DNA of 64,000 nucleotides from Eubacterium sp. (GTDB lineage Bacteria; Bacillota; Clostridia; Oscillospirales; Acutalibacteraceae): positions 1-64,000 of the forward strand of contig JAFLRY010000006.1 in the NCBI GenBank assembly GCA_022511205.1, in the 5' to 3' direction. The notes below the pieces were generated by a model that saw nothing but the letters and a program-made list of their open reading frames with translations, was not told where the DNA came from and searched no databases. This document shows, piece after piece, positions 50,603-59,790 of the stretch. Both the position numbers and the translations under genes were made by a program. Each line of letters starts with the position of its first letter. Position 1 is the stretch's first letter.

Positions 50603-52126
50603 TTATTCAGCCGTTTCGCTCATCTTTGCCGTGCGAGCCGCTTCAAGCTCTGCCTGAGCCTTTTCCTTGGTCTTTCCTGTGTAATCGTTGAAGAACATCG
50701 GAATGATCGTAAGCAGGAAGCCGACGGCAGGAACGATAGTTACAAGAGCCAAAAGCATGATCTGCGTATGCTCGGACTGCTGATAGAAGATCTGTCTGCC
50801 GTCAACGTCAACAAGATCCTTGTTAACTGCCATAAAGTCCGTAGTGCCGAGTATCTGACCGAATACGAAGGTTGCGATGGCCGCGTTGACCTTTGAAAGG
50901 AAGGTCTGGAAGGAGAAGCAAACGCCCTCGTGTCTTTCGCCGGTTTTCCATTCCATATAGTCAACCGCGTCCGCGATAAGCGCATAGGTGATAACGTTGT
51001 AGATACCAAGCGGAATACCCATAAGGAAGAGGAATACCCAAAGAAGGAAGATATTGATATTGGTAATGTTCATTGAGAAGATCACGTAGCAAAGCGCGTG
51101 AACGATAAGACCGAAAACGGCTGAGCCGATGTAGATCTGTTTAAGTGAAAACTTCTTTCTGAGCATCGGGAAGATCGCCATTGCGGGCACCATACCAACG
51201 CCGATCGCAACCGTAAGGGTGGTAACGATCGTTCCGCGGGGGATCTGGAAGGCGTAGGGGAAGGTGTAAGCCTCTGCAGCGTTAACGTTCGGGATAAGGG
51301 TGGTCTGCGCCGCGTCTGCGAAGATCTTGCTGAAGTCGGTGTAGTTCTGAATGATAAGGTAGTTACCAATATAGTCCGCGCACTGGTTTGCGGTTACCAT
51401 CGTTGAGCCGAGGATAGCGGCGAAAATTACGATAATGAGAAGCTTATCCTTGCCGAGAACGGAGAAGGTCTCCTTGAAAGAAGGAGTGTGATCCATCTTC
51501 GGAACTCTTTCCTTAGATACAAAAAAGATAAGGATCGAAAGACCGCATCCAAGCAGAGCGAAGATCAAAGCGCCAACGAAGAAGCCCTTGGTGTAGCCCA
51601 TATTGCTTTGATAGAGGATCGGGATAAGGAGCGCGGGAAGGATTCCGCCGAAGGTGGAGCCGAGTCTTGCGGTTGAGATGAAGGAGGTTCTTTCGCTCTC
51701 AAGGGGAGTGATAACGGAGGAAAGACCCCAGAAGGGAACATCCTGAATCGTGAAGGCAACGCCCCAAAGAATGTATGTAACGAGAGCCCAGATGAAAGCG
51801 CCTGTTGAGCCGTCCTCAAAGGGAGCGGTGAAAAGAAGGATCGTGCAGATCGCGATCGGAACGGGGGAATAGAGAAGGTAAGGTCTCATTTTGCCCCATT
51901 TTGATTTGGTGCGGTCAACGATCATACCCATAACCGGGTCGTTGATAGCATCAAAAATTCTGCCTATAAGAATGATCGTTGTGCCTTGGGTAAGTGTAAG
52001 CCCGGCGCCGTTTTGAAAGAATACGAGGGTAAACATAGACATCAGAGTGTAGATACCCGAACGTCCGAACGCGCCTACCGTAAAGGCTATTCGCTCTTTC
52101 AAGGTCAAATATTTTTTGTTTTCCAT
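50603..52126 (-). CDS. GPH-family sugar/cation symporter
   Basis: A 507-residue, 12-TM transporter of the glycoside-pentoside-hexuronide family (MelB/XynB-like): FGRSGIYTLMSMFTLVFF, DAINDPVMGMIVDRTKSKWGKMRPYLL (the family signature) and GIPLGIYNVITYALIADAVDYMEWKTGER. Length is typical and, unlike the 16-kb paralog, it has no tail extension. It should import a glycoside or uronide with Na+ or H+. No glycosidase gene is adjacent, so the substrate is open. Strong promoter. Confidence 0.92.
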   Translation of the reverse strand: MENKKYLTLKERIAFTVGAFGRSGIYTLMSMFTLVFFQNGAGLTLTQGTTIILIGRIFDAINDPVMGMIVDRTKSKWGKMRPYLLYSPVPIAICTILLFTAPFEDGSTGAFIWALVTYILWGVAFTIQDVPFWGLSSVITPLESERTSFISTARLGSTFGGILPALLIPILYQSNMGYTKGFFVGALIFALLGCGLSILIFFVSKERVPKMDHTPSFKETFSVLGKDKLLIIVIFAAILGSTMVTANQCADYIGNYLIIQNYTDFSKIFADAAQTTLIPNVNAAEAYTFPYAFQIPRGTIVTTLTVAIGVGMVPAMAIFPMLRKKFSLKQIYIGSAVFGLIVHALCYVIFSMNITNINIFLLWVFLFLMGIPLGIYNVITYALIADAVDYMEWKTGERHEGVCFSFQTFLSKVNAAIATFVFGQILGTTDFMAVNKDLVDVDGRQIFYQQSEHTQIMLLALVTIVPAVGFLLTIIPMFFNDYTGKTKEKAQAELEAARTAKMSETAE

Positions 52127-52183
52127 TTTTCTTCCTCTCTAACTAAGAAAATATTTAGCATTTCGTTAAAAACACTTATAATT

Positions 52184-52212
52184 ATTATAAATGATAATTG
52201 ATTTTTAGTCAA
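52184..52212 (-). promoter_or_regulatory. Promoter of GPH symporter gene
   Basis: On the minus strand TTGACT and TATAAT are 17 bp apart. Confidence 0.85.
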
Positions 52213-52224
52213 TCCGCTAAATAA

Positions 52225-53319
52225 TTATTTTAACAAGTAATTTATTAACAGGATCGCCGCAACGATTCCGATGATCGCGGCAATTATTTTTAGCCCTCTG
52301 TTTACCGCATCGTAAAAGTTGGTGGGCATAAGCTGTAGAATTGCGTAGCGAAGCCTTTCTTTAACTTTCGTTCCCACTAAATCTCTGTACCGCAGATCGT
52401 AAGTATTAAGCTCACCGTCAGAATGTAAATTGATTATACGCACGCCGCGGTCCAGCCCCGGTCCGTAAACGTGAAAGCCCGCGCCCTGAGTATACCCCAC
52501 GTCAACGCCGTTTACCTTTCCGTTAAAGGAATTGTTGTGATCGTGACCGAAATAGATGCCCTTAACGTCTCCCTTTTCAGTCATCGCCGTAAATTCGCTG
52601 CCGTTTTCCATTGGATCGGCAGGAGATTCCTTCATAAAGCCCACTTCGTTGACCCTTTCTTTGTTGAGAACGTACCACTTTCCTGCGTGATTGCGAAAAC
52701 CCTGAACTGAGCCCTTGACGCTCTTTTTCACTTCAAGCAGAAGCTCCATAACCTCGGGAACGGGAATGTGCTGGATCACAACTGAGGGGATCACTGTGCC
52801 TTTTTTTGCCTCGTATTCATCACGGGTGCGTTTGTACCATTCAATTTGATTTTCGTGAACGTGATCGTAGCCGATGGTCAGACTTGTGTGGCTGTCTATA
52901 AGATAGAGCAGGTATTTGATCTCGTCGCCCTCCGCGATCTCAATAACGTGATTCGCGCAGCCGTCGATATCGGGCGTATCTTCGCCGATAAAGCCGTCGA
53001 TCTTTTTGTAAATCTCAAGCTGTTCTTTATTGGAGACGCCCACCTGCCTGTCGTGATTACCGAAGCAGATCGAAAATGGAATGCCGCGTGAGGACACGGG
53101 GGAAGTGATCTCCCGCAAAACTCGTTCAACGGTTTCTTTATTGCCTTTGAAGCTGCTTTTGCCCCATATCTGATCGCCTGAAAATACCACCAGATCGGGG
53201 CACTCCTTATCAATTGCCGCGTTAATGAGATTTAGCGTATCGGGGCTGACCTTTGAGCCCTCCTGCACGTCCGCTATCTGCATAATTTTAAATAAGCCGT
53301 TTTTGAATTGTAATGCCAT
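52225..53319 (-). CDS. Calcineurin-like metallophosphoesterase
   Basis: The start at 53319 (MALQFKNGLFKIMQIADVQEG) is chosen because a promoter lies inside the extra N-terminus of the track ORF. The 364-residue protein has the metal ligands of the family: QIADVQ, FSGDQIW, ICFGNHDR, VIQHIPVPE and YFGHDHNNSF. It resembles purple acid phosphatase/PhoD-like Firmicutes phosphoesterases. The C-terminus has a TM helix (IIAAIIGIVAAILLINYLL), so it is anchored at that end; without a signal peptide the domain would face the cytoplasm. Confidence 0.88.
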   Translation of the reverse strand: MALQFKNGLFKIMQIADVQEGSKVSPDTLNLINAAIDKECPDLVVFSGDQIWGKSSFKGNKETVERVLREITSPVSSRGIPFSICFGNHDRQVGVSNKEQLEIYKKIDGFIGEDTPDIDGCANHVIEIAEGDEIKYLLYLIDSHTSLTIGYDHVHENQIEWYKRTRDEYEAKKGTVIPSVVIQHIPVPEVMELLLEVKKSVKGSVQGFRNHAGKWYVLNKERVNEVGFMKESPADPMENGSEFTAMTEKGDVKGIYFGHDHNNSFNGKVNGVDVGYTQGAGFHVYGPGLDRGVRIINLHSDGELNTYDLRYRDLVGTKVKERLRYAILQLMPTNFYDAVNRGLKIIAAIIGIVAAILLINYLLK

Positions 53320-53348
53320 ACTCCACCGCCTAAATTCAGTATATAATA

Positions 53349-53378
53349 ATTGTACCATACCGAAAGGGATTATTACAA
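53349..53378 (-). promoter_or_regulatory. Promoter of metallophosphoesterase gene
   Basis: On the minus strand TTGTAA and TACAAT are 18 bp apart, within the overextended track ORF. Confidence 0.6.
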
Positions 53379-53382
53379 GTGA

Positions 53383-53421
53383 TAAAAAAATACCGCCAAG
53401 CAGGTGAAAACTTGCTTGGCG
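53383..53421 (-). terminator. Terminator of hypothetical membrane protein gene
   Basis: CGCCAAGCA and TGCTTGGCG arms with a T-run following on the minus strand. Confidence 0.88.
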
Positions 53422-53435
53422 ATACGAAATAATCA

Positions 53436-54308
53436 TTATTTTGAAAACTCAACTGATTTTGCCCAATCGATGATCGTTTGCTGTTGCTGCTCAAAATTCT
53501 TATCAAGAGTAGCGAACTGCACCATCCAGAATGCGTCGGGCGCTTTATAAAGCACCGTGAAGTAATGATAGTTCTCGTTTATTGTCGGAACAGTATAGCT
53601 ATACTGGAAGTAGGTCAATCCGTCGCTGTTTTCCAATTGAATATCGGAAGACAAATTGTTATTTTTTAAAACCAGTTCGCCATATTGCTCAATGGTGTAG
53701 TTTTCAAAACCGTCTAAAAGATCAAAGCCTTCTCTCAATGCAAACACGATTGCGTCTTTCGATTCATAACAGAAGGTGAAATTCTGAGCGTTGGTTTCGG
53801 AAAATTGATCCGTTAATGTGATTTGCAATCCGTTGGAAGAAAATGTCTTTTCTTCAACTTTTGTGGTAGAAAACCAACCTGCAGTAAGTGAATAACCTAT
53901 TAAAAATCCCACTATGACAGCAATGATTAAAACAAGAAGACCCTTTTTGCTGCCCTTTTTTCGATTTTGCAGAATCTCCGGATCTGTTACGCCGTCAAAG
54001 CGAAAAGCGTTTCCGCTTGCGGGATTGAAATGGTTTTTGCCGGTGAGGAATACGTCCTCTTCACCCGCAGGAATATTGTAATATTCATTGCAGTAATTCT
54101 TGCTGAGCTTATCCGCTATAACAAACACGCGTGAAGCGCGTTCATCAATTGCAAACGTTTTCTCCTCGCCGTTTTTAACGGTGCCGAGCTTTCGGCAGGG
54201 CGTGTCGTTTATTACGATTTCGGGAAATGAAGGATCTTCTATGTATACCTTCATCTTCATGGCGCTCGCAACGAAGCTTTTCGTTCTTTTTATCGTTAGA
54301 TTTCTCAT
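53436..54308 (-). CDS. Hypothetical single-TM protein with two domains
   Basis: A 290-residue protein I do not recognise. Residues 1-110 are a soluble beta-rich domain (KVYIEDPSFPEIVINDTPCRK, FDGVTDPEILQN), 123-145 is a TM helix (KGLLVLIIAVIVGFLIGYSLTAG), and 150-290 is an external domain (SSNGLQITLTDQFSE, ENYHYFTVLYKAPDAFWMVQFATLD). The outer domain resembles PsbP/DcrB-like folds in layout. It has its own promoter and terminator. The N-terminal head could be a small sensing or scaffold domain. Confidence 0.8.
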   Translation of the reverse strand: MRNLTIKRTKSFVASAMKMKVYIEDPSFPEIVINDTPCRKLGTVKNGEEKTFAIDERASRVFVIADKLSKNYCNEYYNIPAGEEDVFLTGKNHFNPASGNAFRFDGVTDPEILQNRKKGSKKGLLVLIIAVIVGFLIGYSLTAGWFSTTKVEEKTFSSNGLQITLTDQFSETNAQNFTFCYESKDAIVFALREGFDLLDGFENYTIEQYGELVLKNNNLSSDIQLENSDGLTYFQYSYTVPTINENYHYFTVLYKAPDAFWMVQFATLDKNFEQQQQTIIDWAKSVEFSK

Positions 54309-54325
54309 ATAATCACCTCAATGAT

Positions 54326-54354
54326 ATTGTAGCATATGACATTTATTTGTTCAA
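54326..54354 (-). promoter_or_regulatory. Promoter of hypothetical membrane protein gene
   Basis: On the minus strand TTGAAC and TACAAT are 17 bp apart. Confidence 0.6.
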
Positions 54355-54364
54355 GCTTTTGGCT

Positions 54365-54400
54365 GAAAAAATGAAAGCGAGCATAAGTTTTATGCCCGCT
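54365..54400 (-). terminator. Terminator of ABC exporter operon
   Basis: AGCGGGCATAA and TTATGCTCGCT pair (one mismatch) with a 3-nt loop, then TTTCATTTTTT on the minus strand. Confidence 0.85.
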
Positions 54401-54412
54401 TGATGAATTGTG

Positions 54413-56302
54413 TTATTTATGAGCTCCCGACTGCTGGGCTTCATACTGTATCGTGTAGAGCCGGTAGTAACGCCCGCGCTTTGCGAGAAGCTCCTGGTGG
54501 TTGCCCTGCTCCTGAATAACGCCCTGAGACAGCACGATGATATTGTCCGCATGCTGAATGGTGGAAAGGCGGTGCGCCACGATAAGCATAGTGCCTATAT
54601 TTTTCATCTTCTCAAGGGAATCCTGAATAAGAAGTTCCGTTTCCGTATCGATGTTGGCGGTGGCTTCGTCAAGGATCATCACCGCGGGCTTGTGGAGAAC
54701 CGTGCGGGCAAAGCTCAGAAGCTGGCGCTGACCCGCTGAAAAGTTGTTGCCGCGTTCACGGACTGCCTCATCAAGACCGCTCTCCAGCTTGTTGATAAAG
54801 TGATCGGCGTTGACGTATCTGCAGGCTTCCCAAATCTGTTCCTCGGTGAAACTTTCCTCTCTCAGGGCAATGTTGCTGCGGATAGTGCCGGAGAACAGGA
54901 AAACGTCCTGAAGCATCTGCCCGAAATGCTTTCGCAGGGAGGCTATTTTGATGTGCTTTATGTCGATCCCGTCTATCAAAATTTGGCCCTTTTGGATATC
55001 GTAGTTGCGGCAGATAAGGGATAAAATGGTGGTCTTTCCCGAGCCTGTTGAGCCCACAAAGGCAACCGTCTGCTTCGGATCAATATGGAAGGAAACGCCT
55101 TTAAGCACCCATTCGCCCGGATTGTAGGCAAACCATACGTCCTTAAATTCGATTTCGCCGCGTATCTCGGGAAGCTCGATAGCGTCCGGTTTGTCCGCAA
55201 GCTCGGGCTTCATATCAAGAACGGAGAAAATCTTTTCCGATGAAGCAAAGGCGGACTGAAGGAAGTTGAACTGCTCCGCAAGGGTTTGAATGGGGTTGAA
55301 GAATTTTGAGATGTACATATAGAAGGTGACCAAAGTGCCGCCTGTAATGACCTGACCCATAAATTCCGTATTCTGAATATAGCCGCGCCCGCCTAAATAG
55401 AACAGACACATAACGGACGAGATATACAGCATATAAACCATCGGGCGGAAGATACCGAACACGAAAATCTGATGCTGCTTTGATTTCTTCAGCTTGTTGC
55501 TACGGGCTAAAAAATCGCTGTATTTCTCCTGCTCGCGGTTGAACACTTGCGTGATTTTTATTCCCGATAGATTTTCCGAAAGATAGGTGTTGATATCGGT
55601 GGTGTTGTCCTTTACCACGCGGTAAACACGGCGGCTGAACTTGCGGAAGATCACCGTGAACAAAACGAGAAACGGAATGAAGCACAGGATCATCAGCGTG
55701 AGCATATAGTTTTTAATAAGCATCGCGCCGAGAACGCCGAATACGATAAACACGTTTTTTGCCATAGTTACCAATATGTTGGTGAACATCATGGAGATCG
55801 CGTTCGTGTCGTTGCAAACACGGGTGACAAGCTTGCCGACCGGTATCTGATTCAGCTGATTGTGAGATAGGCTCTCAATGTGGGTGAACACGTCCTGACG
55901 CAGGGCGGAAAGAATTTTCTGCCCCGTTTTTTGCAGGATAATGCCCTGAAAGTAGGTGCAGCCCATTGAAACCACAAGTATGCCGGCGTACATAGCTACA
56001 TAGATAAACAGGGCGGAAAGCTCAAAGCTGTCCTTTATCATCTCCTCAATGTTTCCCACAAGAATGGGGGAGATCAGATCGTAGGAGATGGAAAACAGCA
56101 TAAACATTAGCACAACGAGAAAGCTTTTCCAATGGGGCTTTGCGTATCTCAGCAGGCGGCGCATTATTTCGCTGTCTGCCATATGACGGTCAAAGCCGAT
56201 GGCTTCTTTTTTATTCTTTATTCCTGCGTATGCCACTATAAAAATGATTGCGAAAACGCCGATGACAGCGCCTACGATGAGGACAGGTAAATACTCACGC
56301 AT
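54413..56302 (-). CDS. ABC exporter half-transporter, canonical-Glu subunit
   Basis: A 629-residue half-transporter: an extra N-terminal TM, a six-TM exporter domain and an ATPase. Walker A is GSTGSGKTT and Walker B ends MILDEATANID with the catalytic Glu, but the signature is FSAGQRQLLS instead of LSGGQ. Its partner has the reverse pattern, the hallmark of heterodimeric type IV exporters (BmrCD, TM287/288, LmrCD) with one degenerate ATP site. It probably exports drugs or lipid-like compounds. It overlaps the upstream gene by 8 bp, so the two are made together. Confidence 0.93.
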   Translation of the reverse strand: MREYLPVLIVGAVIGVFAIIFIVAYAGIKNKKEAIGFDRHMADSEIMRRLLRYAKPHWKSFLVVLMFMLFSISYDLISPILVGNIEEMIKDSFELSALFIYVAMYAGILVVSMGCTYFQGIILQKTGQKILSALRQDVFTHIESLSHNQLNQIPVGKLVTRVCNDTNAISMMFTNILVTMAKNVFIVFGVLGAMLIKNYMLTLMILCFIPFLVLFTVIFRKFSRRVYRVVKDNTTDINTYLSENLSGIKITQVFNREQEKYSDFLARSNKLKKSKQHQIFVFGIFRPMVYMLYISSVMCLFYLGGRGYIQNTEFMGQVITGGTLVTFYMYISKFFNPIQTLAEQFNFLQSAFASSEKIFSVLDMKPELADKPDAIELPEIRGEIEFKDVWFAYNPGEWVLKGVSFHIDPKQTVAFVGSTGSGKTTILSLICRNYDIQKGQILIDGIDIKHIKIASLRKHFGQMLQDVFLFSGTIRSNIALREESFTEEQIWEACRYVNADHFINKLESGLDEAVRERGNNFSAGQRQLLSFARTVLHKPAVMILDEATANIDTETELLIQDSLEKMKNIGTMLIVAHRLSTIQHADNIIVLSQGVIQEQGNHQELLAKRGRYYRLYTIQYEAQQSGAHK

Positions 56303-58076
56303 TGTGTTTTCCTCCTTCCTCTTCCAAGCGCTGGAGATCGACCATATGGCGGTAATCGGGGCAGGTCTCGTAAAGCGCCTCGTGTGTGCCGACAGCCGCC
56401 ACCGCGCCGTCGTCTATGAAAATGATCTTATCCATCTGCTCAATAGTGGAGATACGGTGAGCGATAAGAATGGTGGTGCGCTCGGCATTGGAGGCGTGCA
56501 GATTTTCCAGAATCGTTCTCTCCGTCTTTGTATCTACGGCGGAAACCGAATCGTCCAAAATAAGGATAGGAGCGCTTTTTAAAAGCGCGCGGGCTATGGA
56601 GATGCGCTGCTTCTGTCCGCCTGAAACGGTAACGCCGCGTTCGCCCAAAACAGTCTCGTATCCGTCGGTAAACTCACGAATGTTGTCGTCCACATCAGCG
56701 AGAACGGCGGCATTTTCCACCGCTTCGCTCCCCGGATCGTCAACGGCAAAGGAAATGTTGTTTGCAATAGTATCGCTGAAAAGGAAATTGTCCTGCGGAA
56801 CGTAGGCAACGGCGGCGCGAACGTCACGGATAGGAACGGTGTTAACGTCCCTGCCGTCAATGAAAATCGTTCCGTCGGGCACGTTGTAGGTGCGCAGGAT
56901 AAGATCAACGATAGTTGTTTTACCCGCACCCGTTTTGCCGACGAGACCAACGCTTTCGCCTGCGTTGATTTTAAAAGAAACGTTGCGGAGAACGTCATAC
57001 TCTCCGTTTGGATAGCGGAAGGTGAGACCGCGAAACTCTATGTTACCCTTGACGTTTTGCAGAGGTGTAACGTCCTGACGGTCGATCACGTCCTGCTTAG
57101 CGTCCAAAAGCTCGCTGATGCGGTTTAGCGACGCCTTGCCGCGGCTCGTCATATCTATAAGCTCGGAAACTGCCATGATCGGCCATACGATGGCGTTGAA
57201 ATAGCCTATGTATTCCACCAGCTGACCGGCGTTGAACACTCCGCGATAGACGAGATAACCGCCGTAGCCAAGGATAATGCAGATAACGGATTCAACGAAC
57301 AGCGTAACGAAGGTTCGAAGAAGCAGAGAGGCGCGGGTGAAATCCACGTTGGCGATCTCGTTTTCACGGTTCAGCTTTTTGAAGGACCATAGCTCCTTGC
57401 CCTCTTTAACGAAGGCCTTTACAACGGCAATTCCGGAAAAGCTTTCCTGCGAGAAGTCGGAAAGCTTTGAGAATGCCGCCTGGCGGATATCCCATTTCTT
57501 CATCATATATCTGCCGATAACCGTGCTTGAGGCCAGCAAAAGCATCATCGGGATAAGGGAAAGCCCGGTGAGCAGGGGATTCATCTGCCACATTCTGAAG
57601 ATGGATAAACCGCCCAGTAGCAGGGCGTCAAACAGCATTAAAAGACCTGAGCCGTAACAGTCCTGCACCGTTTCAAGATCGTTGGTGAACAGGCTCATAA
57701 GGTCGCCGACCTTGTTCACCTGATAAAACTGCTGGGAAAGATCCTTGGCGTGGTCAAACATCTGATTGCGCAGATCGGTTTCCACCTTTATGGCAGAGCC
57801 GAAAAAGCAGATTCTCCACAGGAAGCGCCCCGACACCATAGCAAGAATAACTACGATCATCGGCATACAGATGCGATCCAGCAGGAAATTCATATCAAAG
57901 GGTACCCAAGCCCCGTCAATAAGCACGCCGTTATCGTTGATGCCGTTTATAACAAGCTGAAACAGGTTCGGCACCACCAGCTGCATATAGTCCACTACGG
58001 TCAGTGATACTATACCAAGCAGAAGCCAACCGGCGTATTTCAAGTAAAAGCGGTTGATATATTTACCGAAAATCAT
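56295..58076 (-). CDS. ABC exporter half-transporter, degenerate-site subunit
   Basis: A 593-residue half-transporter: six-TM domain (1-310) and ATPase (about 340-580). Walker A is GKTGAGKTT, the signature is intact (VSGGQKQRIS), but the Walker B Glu is replaced by Asp (ILILDDSVSAVD), so its own site is non-hydrolytic. It pairs with the downstream subunit, whose signature is degenerate. First gene of the operon, with an AAAGGAG ribosome site and a good promoter. Confidence 0.93.
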   Translation of the reverse strand: MIFGKYINRFYLKYAGWLLLGIVSLTVVDYMQLVVPNLFQLVINGINDNGVLIDGAWVPFDMNFLLDRICMPMIVVILAMVSGRFLWRICFFGSAIKVETDLRNQMFDHAKDLSQQFYQVNKVGDLMSLFTNDLETVQDCYGSGLLMLFDALLLGGLSIFRMWQMNPLLTGLSLIPMMLLLASSTVIGRYMMKKWDIRQAAFSKLSDFSQESFSGIAVVKAFVKEGKELWSFKKLNRENEIANVDFTRASLLLRTFVTLFVESVICIILGYGGYLVYRGVFNAGQLVEYIGYFNAIVWPIMAVSELIDMTSRGKASLNRISELLDAKQDVIDRQDVTPLQNVKGNIEFRGLTFRYPNGEYDVLRNVSFKINAGESVGLVGKTGAGKTTIVDLILRTYNVPDGTIFIDGRDVNTVPIRDVRAAVAYVPQDNFLFSDTIANNISFAVDDPGSEAVENAAVLADVDDNIREFTDGYETVLGERGVTVSGGQKQRISIARALLKSAPILILDDSVSAVDTKTERTILENLHASNAERTTILIAHRISTIEQMDKIIFIDDGAVAAVGTHEALYETCPDYRHMVDLQRLEEEGGKHNA

Positions 58077-58137
58077 TGTGAACTCCTTTTTTTGTAAAAC
58101 GAATTATGATCGTATAATTCTGAGAGGCGTAAGGCTA

Positions 58138-58166
58138 AGTATATCATATGGATCGTTTGTATGCAA
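58138..58166 (-). promoter_or_regulatory. Promoter of ABC exporter operon
   Basis: On the minus strand TTGCAT and TATACT are 17 bp apart. Confidence 0.65.
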
Positions 58167-58194
58167 TGTAATTTATTTATTGATTTTAAAAAAA

Positions 58195-58228
58195 GTATGT
58201 ACAACGAATAAAAAATAGTATATACTAT
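58195..58228 (+). promoter_or_regulatory. Palindrome over putative MATE promoter
   Basis: ATAGTATATACTAT (58215-58228) is a perfect 14-bp palindrome that contains a TATACT -10; a weak -35 TGTACA is 17 bp upstream. It may be an operator for an unlinked repressor that controls the MATE gene, possibly with the divergent ABC operon. Confidence 0.4.
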
Positions 58229-58269
58229 CCTAACGTTTGAATTTTCGAGAAAGAATCCTTGGAGAAATA

Positions 58270-59655
58270 ATGACAAATATACATTTACACACGCATACGC
58301 ATCATCACCATTCGTCAAATGTTAAGGATATGACGGTGGGAAACCCATACAAGTTAATGGTAGGCTTCGCGTTGCCGATATTTTTCAGCGATCTCTTTCA
58401 GCAGCTGTATAACACGGCGGACGCGCTGATCGTCGGCAGATATTTGGGAACGGAGGCTCTTGCGGCAGTTACCTCCTCGGGAACGCTGATTTTTCTTATG
58501 TTCAGCTTTTTCGCGGGCGCGGCAATGGGCGGCGGTGTAGTTATCGCGAGATATTTCGGCGCGAACGATAAGGAACAGGTTTCTAAGGCGATCCATACGC
58601 TTCTGGCGTTCGGTATCGTCAGCGGAATTATCCTCACCGTGGCAGGCGTTGCGCTGACTCCCACGCTTCTCAAATGGATGAAAACCGATCCCGAGGTTCT
58701 CCCGCAGGCGGTGGAATATTTCCGTTTCTTTTTCTTGGGCGGACTTTCTATGGTGTTGTATAATATCTGCCGCAGTATTATGAACGCGCTGGGCAACAGC
58801 CGCAGACCGCTGTATTATCTGATATTCTCGTCGCTCCTCAACGTCACTCTTGATATTCTTTTCCTTGCGGTATTTCACTGGGGCGTATGGGCGGCAGCGG
58901 TGGCAACCGTTATATCTCAGCTGGCAAGCGTAGTGCTTTGTATGATATATCTGCTCAAAAAAGGCAATATCTTCACGGTTGAGCTGAAAAAGATACGCTT
59001 TCACAAGGCGCTTTTGCTGGAGATAATCCGCTACGGTCTGCCATCGGGAATTCAAAATTCCGTTATAGCGTTGGCAAACGTTGTCGTTCAGTCCCAGATA
59101 AACTCTTTCGGAAAGCTTGCAATGGCGGCATACGGAACTCACGCAAAGATCGAGGGCTTTGGCTTCCTGCCCATCACAAGCTTTAATATGGCTTGCACCA
59201 CGTTTATAAGCCAGAATCTCGGCGCAAAGCAATATGAGCGCACGAAAAAGGGCGCGCGCTTCAGCATCCTTTCGGCTATGATGTTGGCGGAGATGATCGG
59301 CGTATGCTCATATCTTCTGGCACCCCACCTTATCGGGTTGTTTGATAAAACGCCCGGAGTAATTGAGCTCGGCGTTCAGCAGGCAAGGACCGTGGCGCTT
59401 TTCTACTGCCTTTTGGCGTTTTCCCATTCGGTTGCCGCCGTCTGCCGCGGTGCGGGCAAGGCGTTTGTACCGATGTTCGTAATGCTGTCCGTCTGGTGCG
59501 TAATACGAATAATATATATCGTGCTTGTAACAAAGCTGGTCGGCAGGATAGAGCTTATCTACTGGGCATATCCGATAACCTGGTCTATCAGCTCGGTAAT
59601 ATATCTTATCTACTATCTGAAATCCGATTGGGTACACGGCTTTGAGAAAAAGTAA
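58270..59655 (+). CDS. MATE-family transporter with His-rich N-terminus
   Basis: ATG 58270 is chosen because GGAGAAATA precedes it; the track start uses an upstream TTG. The 461-residue, 12-TM MATE protein (VGFALPIFFSDLFQQLYNTADALIVGRYLG) is a close structural relative of the 10.6-kb pump. It begins with a short, cytoplasmic His-rich segment (IHLHTHTHHHHSSN; 7 His in 11 residues), not usual for the family. This could bind metal. It is divergent from the ABC exporter, so the locus carries two pumps under close promoters. Confidence 0.9.
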   Translation: MTNIHLHTHTHHHHSSNVKDMTVGNPYKLMVGFALPIFFSDLFQQLYNTADALIVGRYLGTEALAAVTSSGTLIFLMFSFFAGAAMGGGVVIARYFGANDKEQVSKAIHTLLAFGIVSGIILTVAGVALTPTLLKWMKTDPEVLPQAVEYFRFFFLGGLSMVLYNICRSIMNALGNSRRPLYYLIFSSLLNVTLDILFLAVFHWGVWAAAVATVISQLASVVLCMIYLLKKGNIFTVELKKIRFHKALLLEIIRYGLPSGIQNSVIALANVVVQSQINSFGKLAMAAYGTHAKIEGFGFLPITSFNMACTTFISQNLGAKQYERTKKGARFSILSAMMLAEMIGVCSYLLAPHLIGLFDKTPGVIELGVQQARTVALFYCLLAFSHSVAAVCRGAGKAFVPMFVMLSVWCVIRIIYIVLVTKLVGRIELIYWAYPITWSISSVIYLIYYLKSDWVHGFEKK

Positions 59656-59664
59656 ACAATGCAA

Positions 59665-59702
59665 AAACGGCAAACTTCTATTGAGGCTTGCCGTTTCTTT
59701 AT
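59665..59702 (+). terminator. Terminator of MATE gene
   Basis: AAACGGCAA and TTGCCGTTT arms (inner CTTC/GAGG pairing as well) followed by a T-rich tail. Confidence 0.85.
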
Positions 59703-59727
59703 GTCTTTCGTCTGTTCCATTCGAAAG

Positions 59728-59764
59728 AGCAAAAGAAATAACCACCCGTTTGATGGGTGGTTAT
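59728..59764 (-). terminator. Terminator of hyp operon
   Basis: ATAACCACCC and GGGTGGTTAT pair around a 7-nt loop; on the minus strand TTTCTTTTGC follows. Confidence 0.75.
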
Positions 59765-59790
59765 GACCTGTGCGTTTTTGACGTGCTTTA

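Noticed and set aside
58354-59232. 292-aa minus-strand ORF with many His/Cys/Arg
   Set aside because: Antisense to the well-supported MATE gene; composition is that of a complement frame.
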